From contig CP042469.1 of NCBI GenBank assembly GCA_015243575.1, forward strand, positions 4,802,929-4,866,928: a stretch of DNA of 64,000 nucleotides, in the 5' to 3' direction. This stretch comes from Clostridiales bacterium (GTDB lineage Bacteria; Bacillota; Clostridia; Peptostreptococcales; Anaerovoracaceae). Below are positions 36,023-44,441 of the stretch, one piece after another. The notes beneath the pieces are model-generated. The model was not told the DNA's origin, did not search any database, and was given only the letters and a program-made list of their open reading frames with translations. Each line of letters opens with the position of its first letter. Positions within the stretch are counted from its first letter, which is position 1. Position numbers and translations under genes: made by a program.

Positions 36023-36077
36023 TATAGTGCGCCCATTGGGCTATCCGGCACTTAGTGGCAACTTTTTGTGTATCCAT
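35997..36077 (-). pseudogene. IS66 accessory protein TnpA, N-terminal scrap
   Basis: From ATG 36077 on the minus strand: MDTQKVATKCRIAQWAHYIY, then a few residues and a stop. This matches the start of IS66-type TnpA (ORF1). Continuation is lost into repeat copy 4. Confidence 0.55.
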
Positions 36078-36178
36078 ACAATCACTCCATTCAAGGTTGA
36101 AAAAGTTGACCTACTTTTCCAACCGTATTCCTATTATGATTGTACAAGTTTTTCAACTGCGAATTTAGGTGACGCTGC

Positions 36179-36191
36179 GTTTGACGCTTAC
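36179..36191 (-). repeat. IS66-like terminal inverted repeat
   Basis: On the minus strand GTAAGCGTCAAAC, matching the IS66 end GTAAGCGTCAAA at 42688. It lies about 115 bp upstream of the tnpA scrap, the expected distance, so this is the 5' end of a mostly deleted IS66 element. Confidence 0.5.
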
Positions 36192-36348
36192 TGATATGGC
36201 CTAATAACTATCGACTTATAATACAAAGTTGATATCGTATAGACCAAGGAGGCTTCTAATCTTTTGCTCAATTAGCGCAATTGTGAGAAAATATGAGGGT
36301 CAAAATTCAACAAAATACGACAATTACGCCAAATATGATACAATTACG

Positions 36349-36377
36349 CCACGGACGGTTTTCTTCCGTGGTTTTTT
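36349..36377 (+). terminator. Terminator upstream of small Cys gene, copy 1
   Basis: CCACGGA (36349-36355) pairs with TCCGTGG (36365-36371), followed by six Ts. Very similar in stem, loop and flank (CAATTACGCCACGG before, GTGGTTTTTTGTA after) to 43361-43389, which precedes the paralogue. Confidence 0.65.
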
Positions 36378-36457
36378 GTACAATAAATGGGAGTGCAGAG
36401 TGGCAAAGCCACATTTTGTATAATGTAATCTAAGAGTTTAGCAAGAGGGGAGTGATT

Positions 36458-36673
36458 TTGAAGGTGAGAGAACCCAGTGACAGAACTGCAGAGGTAAAGG
36501 CAGCGGTAGGTAAACTTGATATATTGCAAAGCGACTTTTGTGATGCCTTTGAACAGGATGAAGGCCGGTTATTCTCAAGCAGAGAATGCTGGTACTGCAA
36601 ATATGGGGATTTTGGTATTGATACCGAGCACCCTACGGAAAACAGTGTATGCAGATACGAGAAGAAAGTGTGA
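36458..36673 (+). CDS. Small Cys-containing protein, CWYC-x-YGDFG family, copy 1
   Basis: 71 residues from TTG 36458, chosen because it aligns with the ATG of the paralogue at 43432 and has GAGGGGAG upstream. Conserved features are DRTAEVKAA near the start, SDFCDAFEQ, GRLFSSRECWYCKYGDFGID and a final VCRYEKK. Three of the four Cys lie in FC and CWYC, suggesting metal binding or redox activity. Not recognised. It is about 95 bp before a giant surface-protein gene; the paralogue is also followed by an exported-protein remnant. Confidence 0.65.
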   Translation: MKVREPSDRTAEVKAAVGKLDILQSDFCDAFEQDEGRLFSSRECWYCKYGDFGIDTEHPTENSVCRYEKKV

Positions 36674-36766
36674 AAGTTCAAACAGGTATTGATACCATAG
36701 ATTTGACTTTATCTAGATTTTAAATTAAAAAATAGCAATATTAAATAATAGATAGGAGGAGACACG

Positions 36767-39700
36767 ATGAGATTGAAACGAAGCTTAGCCACATTGATGA
36801 TTATGGTATTAGTGTCGGGGTGTATTCCAATGGAGACATATGCTCAAGGAAACAATATGGGCCTTGACAGAGATAATGCGATTCGGATGGACTATGACGG
36901 CATATCATTTATCACAACAAATGAAAATAAAGATGAAAATGAAAATATAATACCATACTACTGGTTCGAATTAGTAGCTGGTGTCAACGATAAGTATTAT
37001 ACGATTAATTTTGAGAGAAATTCAGATGCAGGTTCAACCGATCCGGTTGATCTTACTGCAACACCCTATATAACAGATGCTAAAATATTTGACGCAGCAG
37101 GGAATGAATTGCCTGCTACATGTGCACCAGGAGAAACAACGGTACTAAAACCAACTGATAAGCTTGAAAAAAATAAGGTGTACTACATACAAGCATTTTT
37201 TAGTTCGAACGCTCAACATATTTACATGACAATACCGGGTGAACGGTATATAAGACCTACCAAATCGTGGGAAATCACTTATAATCTCAATGGTGGTACC
37301 GGCACGGCACCAGTAGACTCTGAATGGTATTTTAGCTCAGACACACTGGATTATTATAAGGTGTATTCACCCGATAACGACCCTACAGCACCAGCTCAAG
37401 GGAGTATGGTAGCACCAGCAGGAGCTACGTTTGCAGGATGGAAAGACGGAACTGGAAAAGCGTATGCTTCTGGTGATAAAATTGCCAGCACCACTGATGT
37501 AGTATTGTATGCCCAATGGACAATCCCGAGCAGCTCAGCGGATGCTAATTCCACCGTCTATACAATCGATGACGTAAACCATACCGTTGCAGGTGGTTCT
37601 TCAAGCATTACGACAGAAGCCACGGTGCAACAAGTACTTGCCAACATTACTTTTTCGGAAAAAGCAAGTTATAAAATTGTTGCTTCAGGACAGGACTTGT
37701 CCTCAGTCAGCAATGCAGCAAGCGCAGCAGCTAAGGCAGGAACAGATAGAATCGTCAGTGGCGATCGGTTGGTGGTAATCGCAGAAAATGGCATAAACTA
37801 TGCTACCTATACCATTACGGCCACAGACCCGCCAACAGCACCTACGATTGGCACGCTGGCCATTTCCAGTGACTTTACAGCGGGGAATAGTATCACACTC
37901 GGCGACCTTACAAAATATATCCCCACAGTGACGGCAAACAGCACCACCATCACTGCACAGGGTTGGCAGTCTTCTGTCACATCCGGCGGCAGCGATAGCT
38001 GGACAACATGGACGGTTGGTGGTGTCCTTCCAGTCGATACCTCAAGAACCTTTAAACTGCGATATTATGTGATCTATGACGGCACAACAGTGACCTCCAA
38101 CGAGGTGACCCTGAAGGTGGTCGGAAACGCAACCACCCTTGCACTGGCAGCGTCTCCTGCAAGCCCACAGAGCACAGGAACGCCCATCACTCTGACCGCA
38201 ACCCTCACAGGCTTCTTTGCCGGCCCCGGTGTAAAGGATCAAACCATAACCTTTAAGAACGGCAGCGCAATTCTGGGAACGGCAGCTCTAAATGCCGGTG
38301 GCGTGGCGACCTATAACTGGACACCCGACAGTGCCGGGACATATTCACTGGCTGCCGAATATGCCGCCACCGCTTACAACACTGCTGCCACATCAAGTGC
38401 GATAGCTTGGGAGTCAATAGCTGCGGCCACGGCACCCACCCTCACGGCAGGCGCGGTCAACCGCATAAACGATACTACGGCTACGGTTAAATTCACTTCA
38501 GATGAGGGTGGAACTTATTATTATAATATCGGCAGCGCTGTAACAAATACAAGTACCAACGGCACATCCTTCTCAGCGGGTGAAACAACCATATATCTTA
38601 CTGACCTCACACCAGGAGCAAAAGATATTTATATTGTGGCAAAAGACGCGGAAGGAAATCAGTCTTCTAATACGTTTAAAATTACCATCCCGGCAGCGGT
38701 TCCAGTTACGAACTACAATATTTCGGTGGGAGATGTCCAAGTTACCAGCGCTAATGCAGGGAACGTCACAGGGGACGGCATCACCGGAACCGTCACTTAC
38801 GACCCAACGGAAGGAATCCTTACGTTGAACAATGCAACAATTACAAAAATGAACGGCGGTGGGAATGCCATTTATAGCAGCAGCAACCTGAAAATTGTCC
38901 TCATCGGTAACAATACCATTAGAATATGGGATGGTAGTTCATCCATTAATTATTTAGCCGGGATTAACGTCAATGGAGAATTGAGAATTGAAAGCACATC
39001 AGGCGGCAGCATTTCTGTCTACAATACATTGGGTAAGATAGAAAATTATGGAATTAAGGCTACTAGTGGAATCACAATCGAAGGCTGCACGGTAAATGCT
39101 GCGGGAGGCATGGCATCCGGAAAAAGCGTAGGCATCGTGGTTACGAACGGAAATCTTTATATTAAAAACGCCACCGTCACTGCCGACAGCGGTACATCCC
39201 CCCTTAATGGATCGAGCTATGGCATAGACACTAGAAATGGATCTCTTGATATTGATAATTCCATCGTTACCGCTACAGGAGACGTGCGCGCATTAAATGT
39301 CAAAAATCTGACTCAAACAGTGCTTACGGAGACCACCTTAGTGACCGCCTCGACTTCTAAATCGTTCGAAGAAGCGGATGTTATCACACTTGAGAAGCTT
39401 CAAAGTGACAACTCATATAAGTACATCAAAATCACCCCACAGTATGTTCAAGGATACACGGGCATTCCTGCAAAAGGTGAGTTTACTCTTAAAACAACTG
39501 GTGTCAATGAAATTTATAACGCCGACCAACTAGCCTATGTGGCAAAGCAGGTCAATAATGGAGTTGTCGGTTGGGATAAAGCGAGCTATAAGATTATGAA
39601 TGACATTGATTTGTCAAGTTATGCTAACTGGTCTCCGATTGGTAACAATAGTAAGCCTTTTACAGGGACCTTTGACGGTAACGGAAAAAAATTCACTGGT

Positions 39701-42607
39701 CTTACAATAAATACAAAGTATGATTATATAGGATTGTTTGGTTATGTTAATGAGGCAACAATCAAGAATCTTGTTGTCGAAAATCTATCAATATCAGGAT
39801 ATTACCTTTATAATAGTTCAAGAAGCAATGATCCACTCTCAGACCAAGTCGGCGGCCTGATTGGGTATTCTAGGGATTCTATCGTAACAAATTCCTATAC
39901 ATCAGGGGGGACTATCACAGGATTTCATAATGTTGGCGGCTTGATTGGGTATGCTGAAAATACTAACATAACATGTTCATATACAACAGTTGATGTCATA
40001 GGAAATACGTATGTTGGCGGTCTGATTGGTTATTTTAATTATTATGGTGGTACTGCGCCTACCGTGGAGAATACCCATGCAACAGGTGCGATTACTGGTA
40101 GCTGGTATGTCGGCGGCCTGATTGGATTCAAGTCTTCAGGTGAATTGAAAAAATCATATGCAAAAGGTGCTGTTACTGGCCAAACTTATGTCGGTGGTCT
40201 GATTGGGAAAACTTCTTTCGGTAGTGTAGAGAATACCTATGCAACCGGGAATGTCACTGTAGGGGATTTCCATGGTGCTATTTATGTTGGCGGCCTGATT
40301 GGGTATTTTGGTGACGGTAGTTTAACTAATTCCTATGCAATAGGGAAAGTCACTGCAGGGGCTGTTCTCGATGATGACTTTTATAGATATGTTGGCGGCC
40401 TGATTGGATTTAAGAAAGGGTTAAATTCTGTAACGAGCAGCTACTGGGATAAAGATACCTCAGGACTAGACAATATTGGGAACTTCTTAATTGATACCGA
40501 AGAATATTATGGTACACCCAAAACAACAGTTGAGATGAAAACACAAAGTACCTTTACGAACTGGGACTTTGATAAGATATGGGGGATTGAAGCTGGATCA
40601 TATCCATACTTGAGAGGCTCCTGTTCAGGTTCAGAGGATGAGCCTGCTGACACTACAGCACCCACCCTTACAGCAGGTGTGGTCAACCGCACAAGCGAAA
40701 CAACTGCAACGGTAAAATTCACTTCAACTGAGGGCGGAACCTATTATTATAAAATCGGCGGCGCGGTGACAAATACAAGTACAGGCGGCACAGCCTTATC
40801 CACGGGTGAAACAACCATAAACCTTACTAATCTCACTGCGGGAGAAAAAGTTATTTATATTGTGGCAAAGGATGCTGCAGGAAATACATCTCTTGCGACG
40901 TTTAAAATTACCATCCCCGCATATACCTACCAGGTCAGCGGAACTGTGAAGGACCACAACAGCAATGTTCTTTCAGGCGCGACAGTAAAGCTTATGGCAG
41001 GCCAAACGCAAATAGGGATTACAGTAACAACGGATGCAAATGGTGAATTTATCATTACAAATGTGCCAAACGGTACATATAACCTTGTAGTCAGCAAAGA
41101 CGATATTGTTGTCACAAGCATTATTACGGTAAAAAATGACGATTATGCCGCTGGTATAATCACCCTTCCGGCAGGTAAAACAAGCAGCGTGGTTGAGGTG
41201 AAGGGTAGCGAAACCCCTAAAATTGTAGTTGGGAACCTTGATAAACAGTTTGTAAACACAGTACAATATGGTGACAAGGGCGTAACTGAGTCTGATATGG
41301 CGGTTGTAACAGCTGGCGGTGCAATCGTAATAAAGTTTGTGGCTGAGAAAAAAGATATCACGGCAGCAAACGCAAATGATATCATATCCACCGCAGGAAC
41401 AAATAATAAAACAGTGGGTATCTTTATAGATCTATCCGTATTAAAAACAGTCACTAATACTACTGGTGGAGCTATTTCAGTATCTCTTATTGGACTCAAT
41501 GATTTGATTGATGTATATATTCCACTGGATGAAGCCTTTCAAAATAAAACGGATTATATTGTGTATCGTTATCATGGGGGTTATGTAGAAAGTATTACCA
41601 CAACGGCAAATGAAGATGGAGAAAAAATTGATCTTATTGACAACAACACAACCATTAAACTGACAATAAATAAATTCTCTACCTATGCCATAGCATATGC
41701 AGCAGGCACAAAACCAAGCAATAATAGGTCATCATTACCTACGATTAATGTAGAGCAGACAGAAGGCGGAAAAGTCGCTATTAGCACAGACAAAAAAACA
41801 GCAACGATTACCCCTGATGATGCATATGTAATAGGTGATGTAATAATTGATGGAAAAAGCGTTGGTCCAGTTGAAGAATATATCTTTAAAGACAGCAAAA
41901 ATCACACTATTACCGGTGTTTTTGTGAAGGAAACTGCCCTTCCGTATTACCTTCAAAATGACAAAAAAATCTACATCGGCTTCTCGGTAATTCTAGGAAG
42001 GAGTTACAAATACATCGCACCTGAAGGTGTCACAGTAAAGTTTAGAGAAAATCCAAAGACTTTTAAAGATAACACTATTGAATGGGCAAAACCACACATT
42101 GACTTTGTCACAGAGCGTGAACTATTCCTTGGTACAAGCCAGGATATATTCAGTCCAAATACAAGCATGACCAGAGCCATGTTTGTAACAGTGCTTGGAC
42201 GACTTTACGAACGTTCTTATGGTATTGTACCAGGAACAAGCAAGTTCAGCGATGTAGACGTAAATGCCTATTACGCTAAGTATGTAGCATGGGCAAATGA
42301 AAGCGGAGTCATAAAGGGTATTGGCAATAACAAGTTTGCACCCGATGAGAATGTTACGCGGGAACAAATGGCAGTCATAATGTTTAATTTTGCCAAATTA
42401 TTAGACAAAGCAGATGTTACAGAAAATTCACTGGCCTATACTGACAGTGCAAGTATTTCATCCTGGGCGATTGATGGGGCTATATACTGCCAAGAAACAA
42501 ATATAATCAAGGGAAGAAATAGTGGAAATTTTGCACCGCAAGAAAATGCCACAAGAGCTGAAGTAGCAGCAGTCGTTGAGAGATTGATTAAAACAATAAT
42601 GAAATAG
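36767..42607 (+). CDS. Giant SLH-domain surface protein with GLUG repeats
   Basis: 1946 residues. N-terminal signal sequence with both a lipobox-like VSGC (Cys19) and a possible type I site near TYA. An InlB/Flg_new-type repeat (about 170-253: ITYNLNGGTGTAP, then FAGWKDGTG, then VVLYAQW) follows, then Ig-like regions with a repeated LTAG-VNR...TATVKFTS unit (about 563 and 1305), a pectate-lyase-like or GLUG region with several VGGLIGY repeats (about 1025-1220), a CarboxypepD-regulatory beta domain (about 1386-1466) and three SLH domains (about 1775-1945) that bind cell-wall polymer. GGAGGAG precedes the ATG. A secreted, wall-bound adhesin-like protein. Confidence 0.9.
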   Translation: MRLKRSLATLMIMVLVSGCIPMETYAQGNNMGLDRDNAIRMDYDGISFITTNENKDENENIIPYYWFELVAGVNDKYYTINFERNSDAGSTDPVDLTATPYITDAKIFDAAGNELPATCAPGETTVLKPTDKLEKNKVYYIQAFFSSNAQHIYMTIPGERYIRPTKSWEITYNLNGGTGTAPVDSEWYFSSDTLDYYKVYSPDNDPTAPAQGSMVAPAGATFAGWKDGTGKAYASGDKIASTTDVVLYAQWTIPSSSADANSTVYTIDDVNHTVAGGSSSITTEATVQQVLANITFSEKASYKIVASGQDLSSVSNAASAAAKAGTDRIVSGDRLVVIAENGINYATYTITATDPPTAPTIGTLAISSDFTAGNSITLGDLTKYIPTVTANSTTITAQGWQSSVTSGGSDSWTTWTVGGVLPVDTSRTFKLRYYVIYDGTTVTSNEVTLKVVGNATTLALAASPASPQSTGTPITLTATLTGFFAGPGVKDQTITFKNGSAILGTAALNAGGVATYNWTPDSAGTYSLAAEYAATAYNTAATSSAIAWESIAAATAPTLTAGAVNRINDTTATVKFTSDEGGTYYYNIGSAVTNTSTNGTSFSAGETTIYLTDLTPGAKDIYIVAKDAEGNQSSNTFKITIPAAVPVTNYNISVGDVQVTSANAGNVTGDGITGTVTYDPTEGILTLNNATITKMNGGGNAIYSSSNLKIVLIGNNTIRIWDGSSSINYLAGINVNGELRIESTSGGSISVYNTLGKIENYGIKATSGITIEGCTVNAAGGMASGKSVGIVVTNGNLYIKNATVTADSGTSPLNGSSYGIDTRNGSLDIDNSIVTATGDVRALNVKNLTQTVLTETTLVTASTSKSFEEADVITLEKLQSDNSYKYIKITPQYVQGYTGIPAKGEFTLKTTGVNEIYNADQLAYVAKQVNNGVVGWDKASYKIMNDIDLSSYANWSPIGNNSKPFTGTFDGNGKKFTGLTINTKYDYIGLFGYVNEATIKNLVVENLSISGYYLYNSSRSNDPLSDQVGGLIGYSRDSIVTNSYTSGGTITGFHNVGGLIGYAENTNITCSYTTVDVIGNTYVGGLIGYFNYYGGTAPTVENTHATGAITGSWYVGGLIGFKSSGELKKSYAKGAVTGQTYVGGLIGKTSFGSVENTYATGNVTVGDFHGAIYVGGLIGYFGDGSLTNSYAIGKVTAGAVLDDDFYRYVGGLIGFKKGLNSVTSSYWDKDTSGLDNIGNFLIDTEEYYGTPKTTVEMKTQSTFTNWDFDKIWGIEAGSYPYLRGSCSGSEDEPADTTAPTLTAGVVNRTSETTATVKFTSTEGGTYYYKIGGAVTNTSTGGTALSTGETTINLTNLTAGEKVIYIVAKDAAGNTSLATFKITIPAYTYQVSGTVKDHNSNVLSGATVKLMAGQTQIGITVTTDANGEFIITNVPNGTYNLVVSKDDIVVTSIITVKNDDYAAGIITLPAGKTSSVVEVKGSETPKIVVGNLDKQFVNTVQYGDKGVTESDMAVVTAGGAIVIKFVAEKKDITAANANDIISTAGTNNKTVGIFIDLSVLKTVTNTTGGAISVSLIGLNDLIDVYIPLDEAFQNKTDYIVYRYHGGYVESITTTANEDGEKIDLIDNNTTIKLTINKFSTYAIAYAAGTKPSNNRSSLPTINVEQTEGGKVAISTDKKTATITPDDAYVIGDVIIDGKSVGPVEEYIFKDSKNHTITGVFVKETALPYYLQNDKKIYIGFSVILGRSYKYIAPEGVTVKFRENPKTFKDNTIEWAKPHIDFVTERELFLGTSQDIFSPNTSMTRAMFVTVLGRLYERSYGIVPGTSKFSDVDVNAYYAKYVAWANESGVIKGIGNNKFAPDENVTREQMAVIMFNFAKLLDKADVTENSLAYTDSASISSWAIDGAIYCQETNIIKGRNSGNFAPQENATRAEVAAVVERLIKTIMK

Positions 42608-42625
42608 AAAAGCGAAGTTTTTAAA

Positions 42626-42666
42626 AGCTGCAGCCTACAAACAAAATGTAGGGCTGCAGCTCTTTT
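42626..42666 (+). terminator. Terminator of the SLH gene
   Basis: AGCTGCAGCC (42626-42635) pairs with GGCTGCAGCT (42652-42661), with an inner TACA/TGTA extension, followed by TCTTTT. Confidence 0.7.
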
Positions 42667-42687
42667 GCGTGATTTTTCTATTTAGAA

Positions 42688-43257
42688 GTAAGCGTCAAAT
42701 AGTAGACACATTGAAATAAATATTGAAATCTGCGAAAATACTCCTGAGTTGGCACGTCGATCGTGCAAGCGAAAGGAGCATTGATTATGAATCAAAGAGG
42801 AAAAGAAGAGCAGCGGCAGCTTTGGATCGCTAGGCTTTGTAATCTGGAGGAAAGCGTCGTGACATAGGAAGATTGGTGCAAACAGCATAACATTCCTTAC
42901 AGCACTCTCCGGTACTGGATCAGCAAACTAAAGAAAGAAGCGGAAACTGATAGCCGGGAAACAAACTGGCTGAAAATCGATATGTCTACCGGCAGCGAAA
43001 TAGCGACAGTACGTATCCCCGAGGTATCGAATACTATCGGCGGTATTAATATCCGGTTTGGCGAGTTTACGGTTGAGTTGCAGAACGGCTGCGATCCACA
43101 GCGAGTATTTGAAGTCCTGAGGATGCTGAAGGCAGGAACCTTTGAGCTAGATCCTTTTCAAGGAGCCATTTTCGTTTTCTGCAACAAGGACAAGAACAAG
43201 ATCAAAGTTTTACATTGGGACAAGGACGGCTTCACACTTTACTACTCCAATGACTGA
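42688..43257 (+). mobile_element. IS66 remnant: TnpA with internal stop fused to TnpB end
   Basis: Begins with the terminal repeat GTAAGCGTCAAA at 42688. From ATG 42787 the frame reads NQRGKEEQRQLWIARLCNLE, meets a TAG at codon 27 (42865-42867), and continues EDWCKQHNIPYSTLRYWISK, the HTH of IS66 TnpA. After VLRMLKAG the frame passes directly into the end of TnpB (FVFCNKDKNKIKVLHWDKDG). The middle of TnpB and all of the transposase TnpC are missing. No 3' terminal repeat was found. Confidence 0.75.
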
Positions 43258-43360
43258 ATTGCAATAGTAGTTTGTGTGTTTTAAGGACGCGCGTTTTGCT
43301 CCATCTGCCGCTCCCGGCATGATAAAACTCGACATTTACGCCAAATATCGTGCAATTACG

Positions 43361-43389
43361 CCACGGCCGGTTTTCGGCCGTGGTTTTTT
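43361..43389 (+). terminator. Terminator upstream of small Cys gene, copy 2
   Basis: CCACGGCCG (43361-43369) pairs with CGGCCGTGG (43375-43383), followed by six Ts and then GTATAAT. The flank CAATTACGCCACGG is shared with 36341-36354. Confidence 0.65.
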
Positions 43390-43431
43390 GTATAATACGG
43401 GGACAAATACTGGATTTTGGAAGTGAGTTTA

Positions 43432-43683
43432 ATGAAGGGAGAATCCCGAGACAGAACTGCAGAGGTAAAGGCGGCGTCCGGCGAATTTCAGATCGCACGC
43501 CGCGACTTCTGCGACGCGTTCGAGCAGGAGGCGGGACGGCTGTTTTCCGCCCGGGAGTGCTGGTACTGCCGGTACGGCGACTTCGGAATTTTAACCGAGC
43601 ATCCCACGCAAAATGGCGTATGCGGCTTTGCGTGCCGGACAGGCGGCGTGCCCGAGCCTCCTGAGCAGACGGAAGAAAAATAG
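43432..43683 (+). CDS. Small Cys-containing protein, CWYC-x-YGDFG family, copy 2
   Basis: 83 residues from ATG 43432. Shares DRTAEVKAA, RDFCDAFEQEAGRLF, RECWYCRYGDFGI and LTEHPTQNGVCGF with copy 1; the C-terminal GVPEPPEQTEEK is unique. GC content is well above that of copy 1 and most neighbours, suggesting a different origin. Function unknown. Directly followed by a remnant of an exported protein. Confidence 0.68.
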   Translation: MKGESRDRTAEVKAASGEFQIARRDFCDAFEQEAGRLFSARECWYCRYGDFGILTEHPTQNGVCGFACRTGGVPEPPEQTEEK

Positions 43684-43697
43684 GAGGAGATAAAATA

Positions 43698-43930
43698 AGA
43701 AAGAGAATTTTGAGCGTTCTTCTGACGGCGTGTCCGGCGCTGCCTACAACGAGACCGATAACACAATCGGGGTAGGCAAAGTCTACAGCGGAAATACGAT
43801 CTACGAGGCAATTCAGCCATTAACGGAATAAAGCAGCTGAAAATTACGGCGGGCACAGTGACGGAGGATGACTGGAAGAGCCTGAATTACTTGTCACCCG
43901 TAGCTCACTTCCCGAGTTATGGGTTTTTTA
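43698..43930 (+). pseudogene. Remnant of an exported surface protein
   Basis: GGAGGAGAT at 43682-43690 is followed by a start-less RKRILSVLLTA, a signal-peptide-like beginning. In other frames AYNETDNTIGVGKVY and AINGIKQLKITAGTVTEDDW appear, as in bacterial surface proteins. Several frame changes and a huge deletion leave about 230 bp. Its place after a small Cys gene mirrors the arrangement at 36458/36767. Confidence 0.45.
43896..43930 (+). terminator. Terminator
   Basis: ACCCGTAGCTC pairs with GAGTTATGGGT (two G-T pairs) across a short loop, followed by a T-run. Ends the surface-protein remnant. Confidence 0.6.
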
Positions 43931-44142
43931 GTATATAACCATTTTTTATTTATATCGAAAAAAACCAAGCGGAATAAGTTGAATTTCATTTGTCAAGAGT
44001 AAATTTAAGACAATTAAAGGTTTTTAAGTGTAAAAATGAGTCTTTTAAGCGCAAAGGTCATTTTTTATTTTGTACATGCTATTATGATAGTAGAAATTTT
44101 TAGGAAATTTGCATAGATTTCTTTGCGAAGGAGTGTGATTAT

Positions 44143-44310
44143 ATGGAAAGATGTAGACGGGAGGATATGCCCCTTTATGCTCCAAATTCCGAGGGTAATA
44201 TATGGCCAAAGCAGGCTTGTCCTGCCTTTGAGCCAAGAGACATCTTGACACGCCAAATGCCCTGGATGTGGGCGTATGCTACTGGCCAAAGCAATTTGTT
44301 GGAGGGGTAA
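44143..44310 (+). CDS. Small ORF, 55 residues
   Basis: GAAGGAG lies nine bases before the ATG. The product begins MERCRREDMPLYAPNSEGN, contains QACPAFEPRDILTRQMPWMW and ends GQSNLLEG. Pro/Trp/Met-rich with two Cys; no signal peptide. Not recognised. It lies about 130 bp ahead of the second SLH gene, in the position held by the small Cys gene before the first SLH protein, but is unrelated in sequence. Confidence 0.45.
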   Translation: MERCRREDMPLYAPNSEGNIWPKQACPAFEPRDILTRQMPWMWAYATGQSNLLEG

Positions 44311-44441
44311 GCTAACAAGACACGATGCGGTATCCTGTCAAGCAATGAGTTGGAAGCAGTCTAGAAAACCGTGCCTGACTAGCTTGGTATCTCATGATTA
44401 ATTAGAGTATGGTAAATATAAGTATATCAGGAGGATGTAAC

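Larger units (their letters stand above)
35614..36457. other. Long gap with mobile-element debris
   Basis: No intact gene is seen. The first 300 bases hold nothing recognisable. Then come repeat copy 4, an IS66 tnpA start, an IS66-like terminal repeat and a terminator, each listed separately. Confidence 0.5.

Noticed and set aside
44311-44410. Possible riboswitch-like leader before the second SLH gene
   Set aside because: I compared it by eye with cyclic-di-GMP class I and II motifs and found no match in conserved positions.
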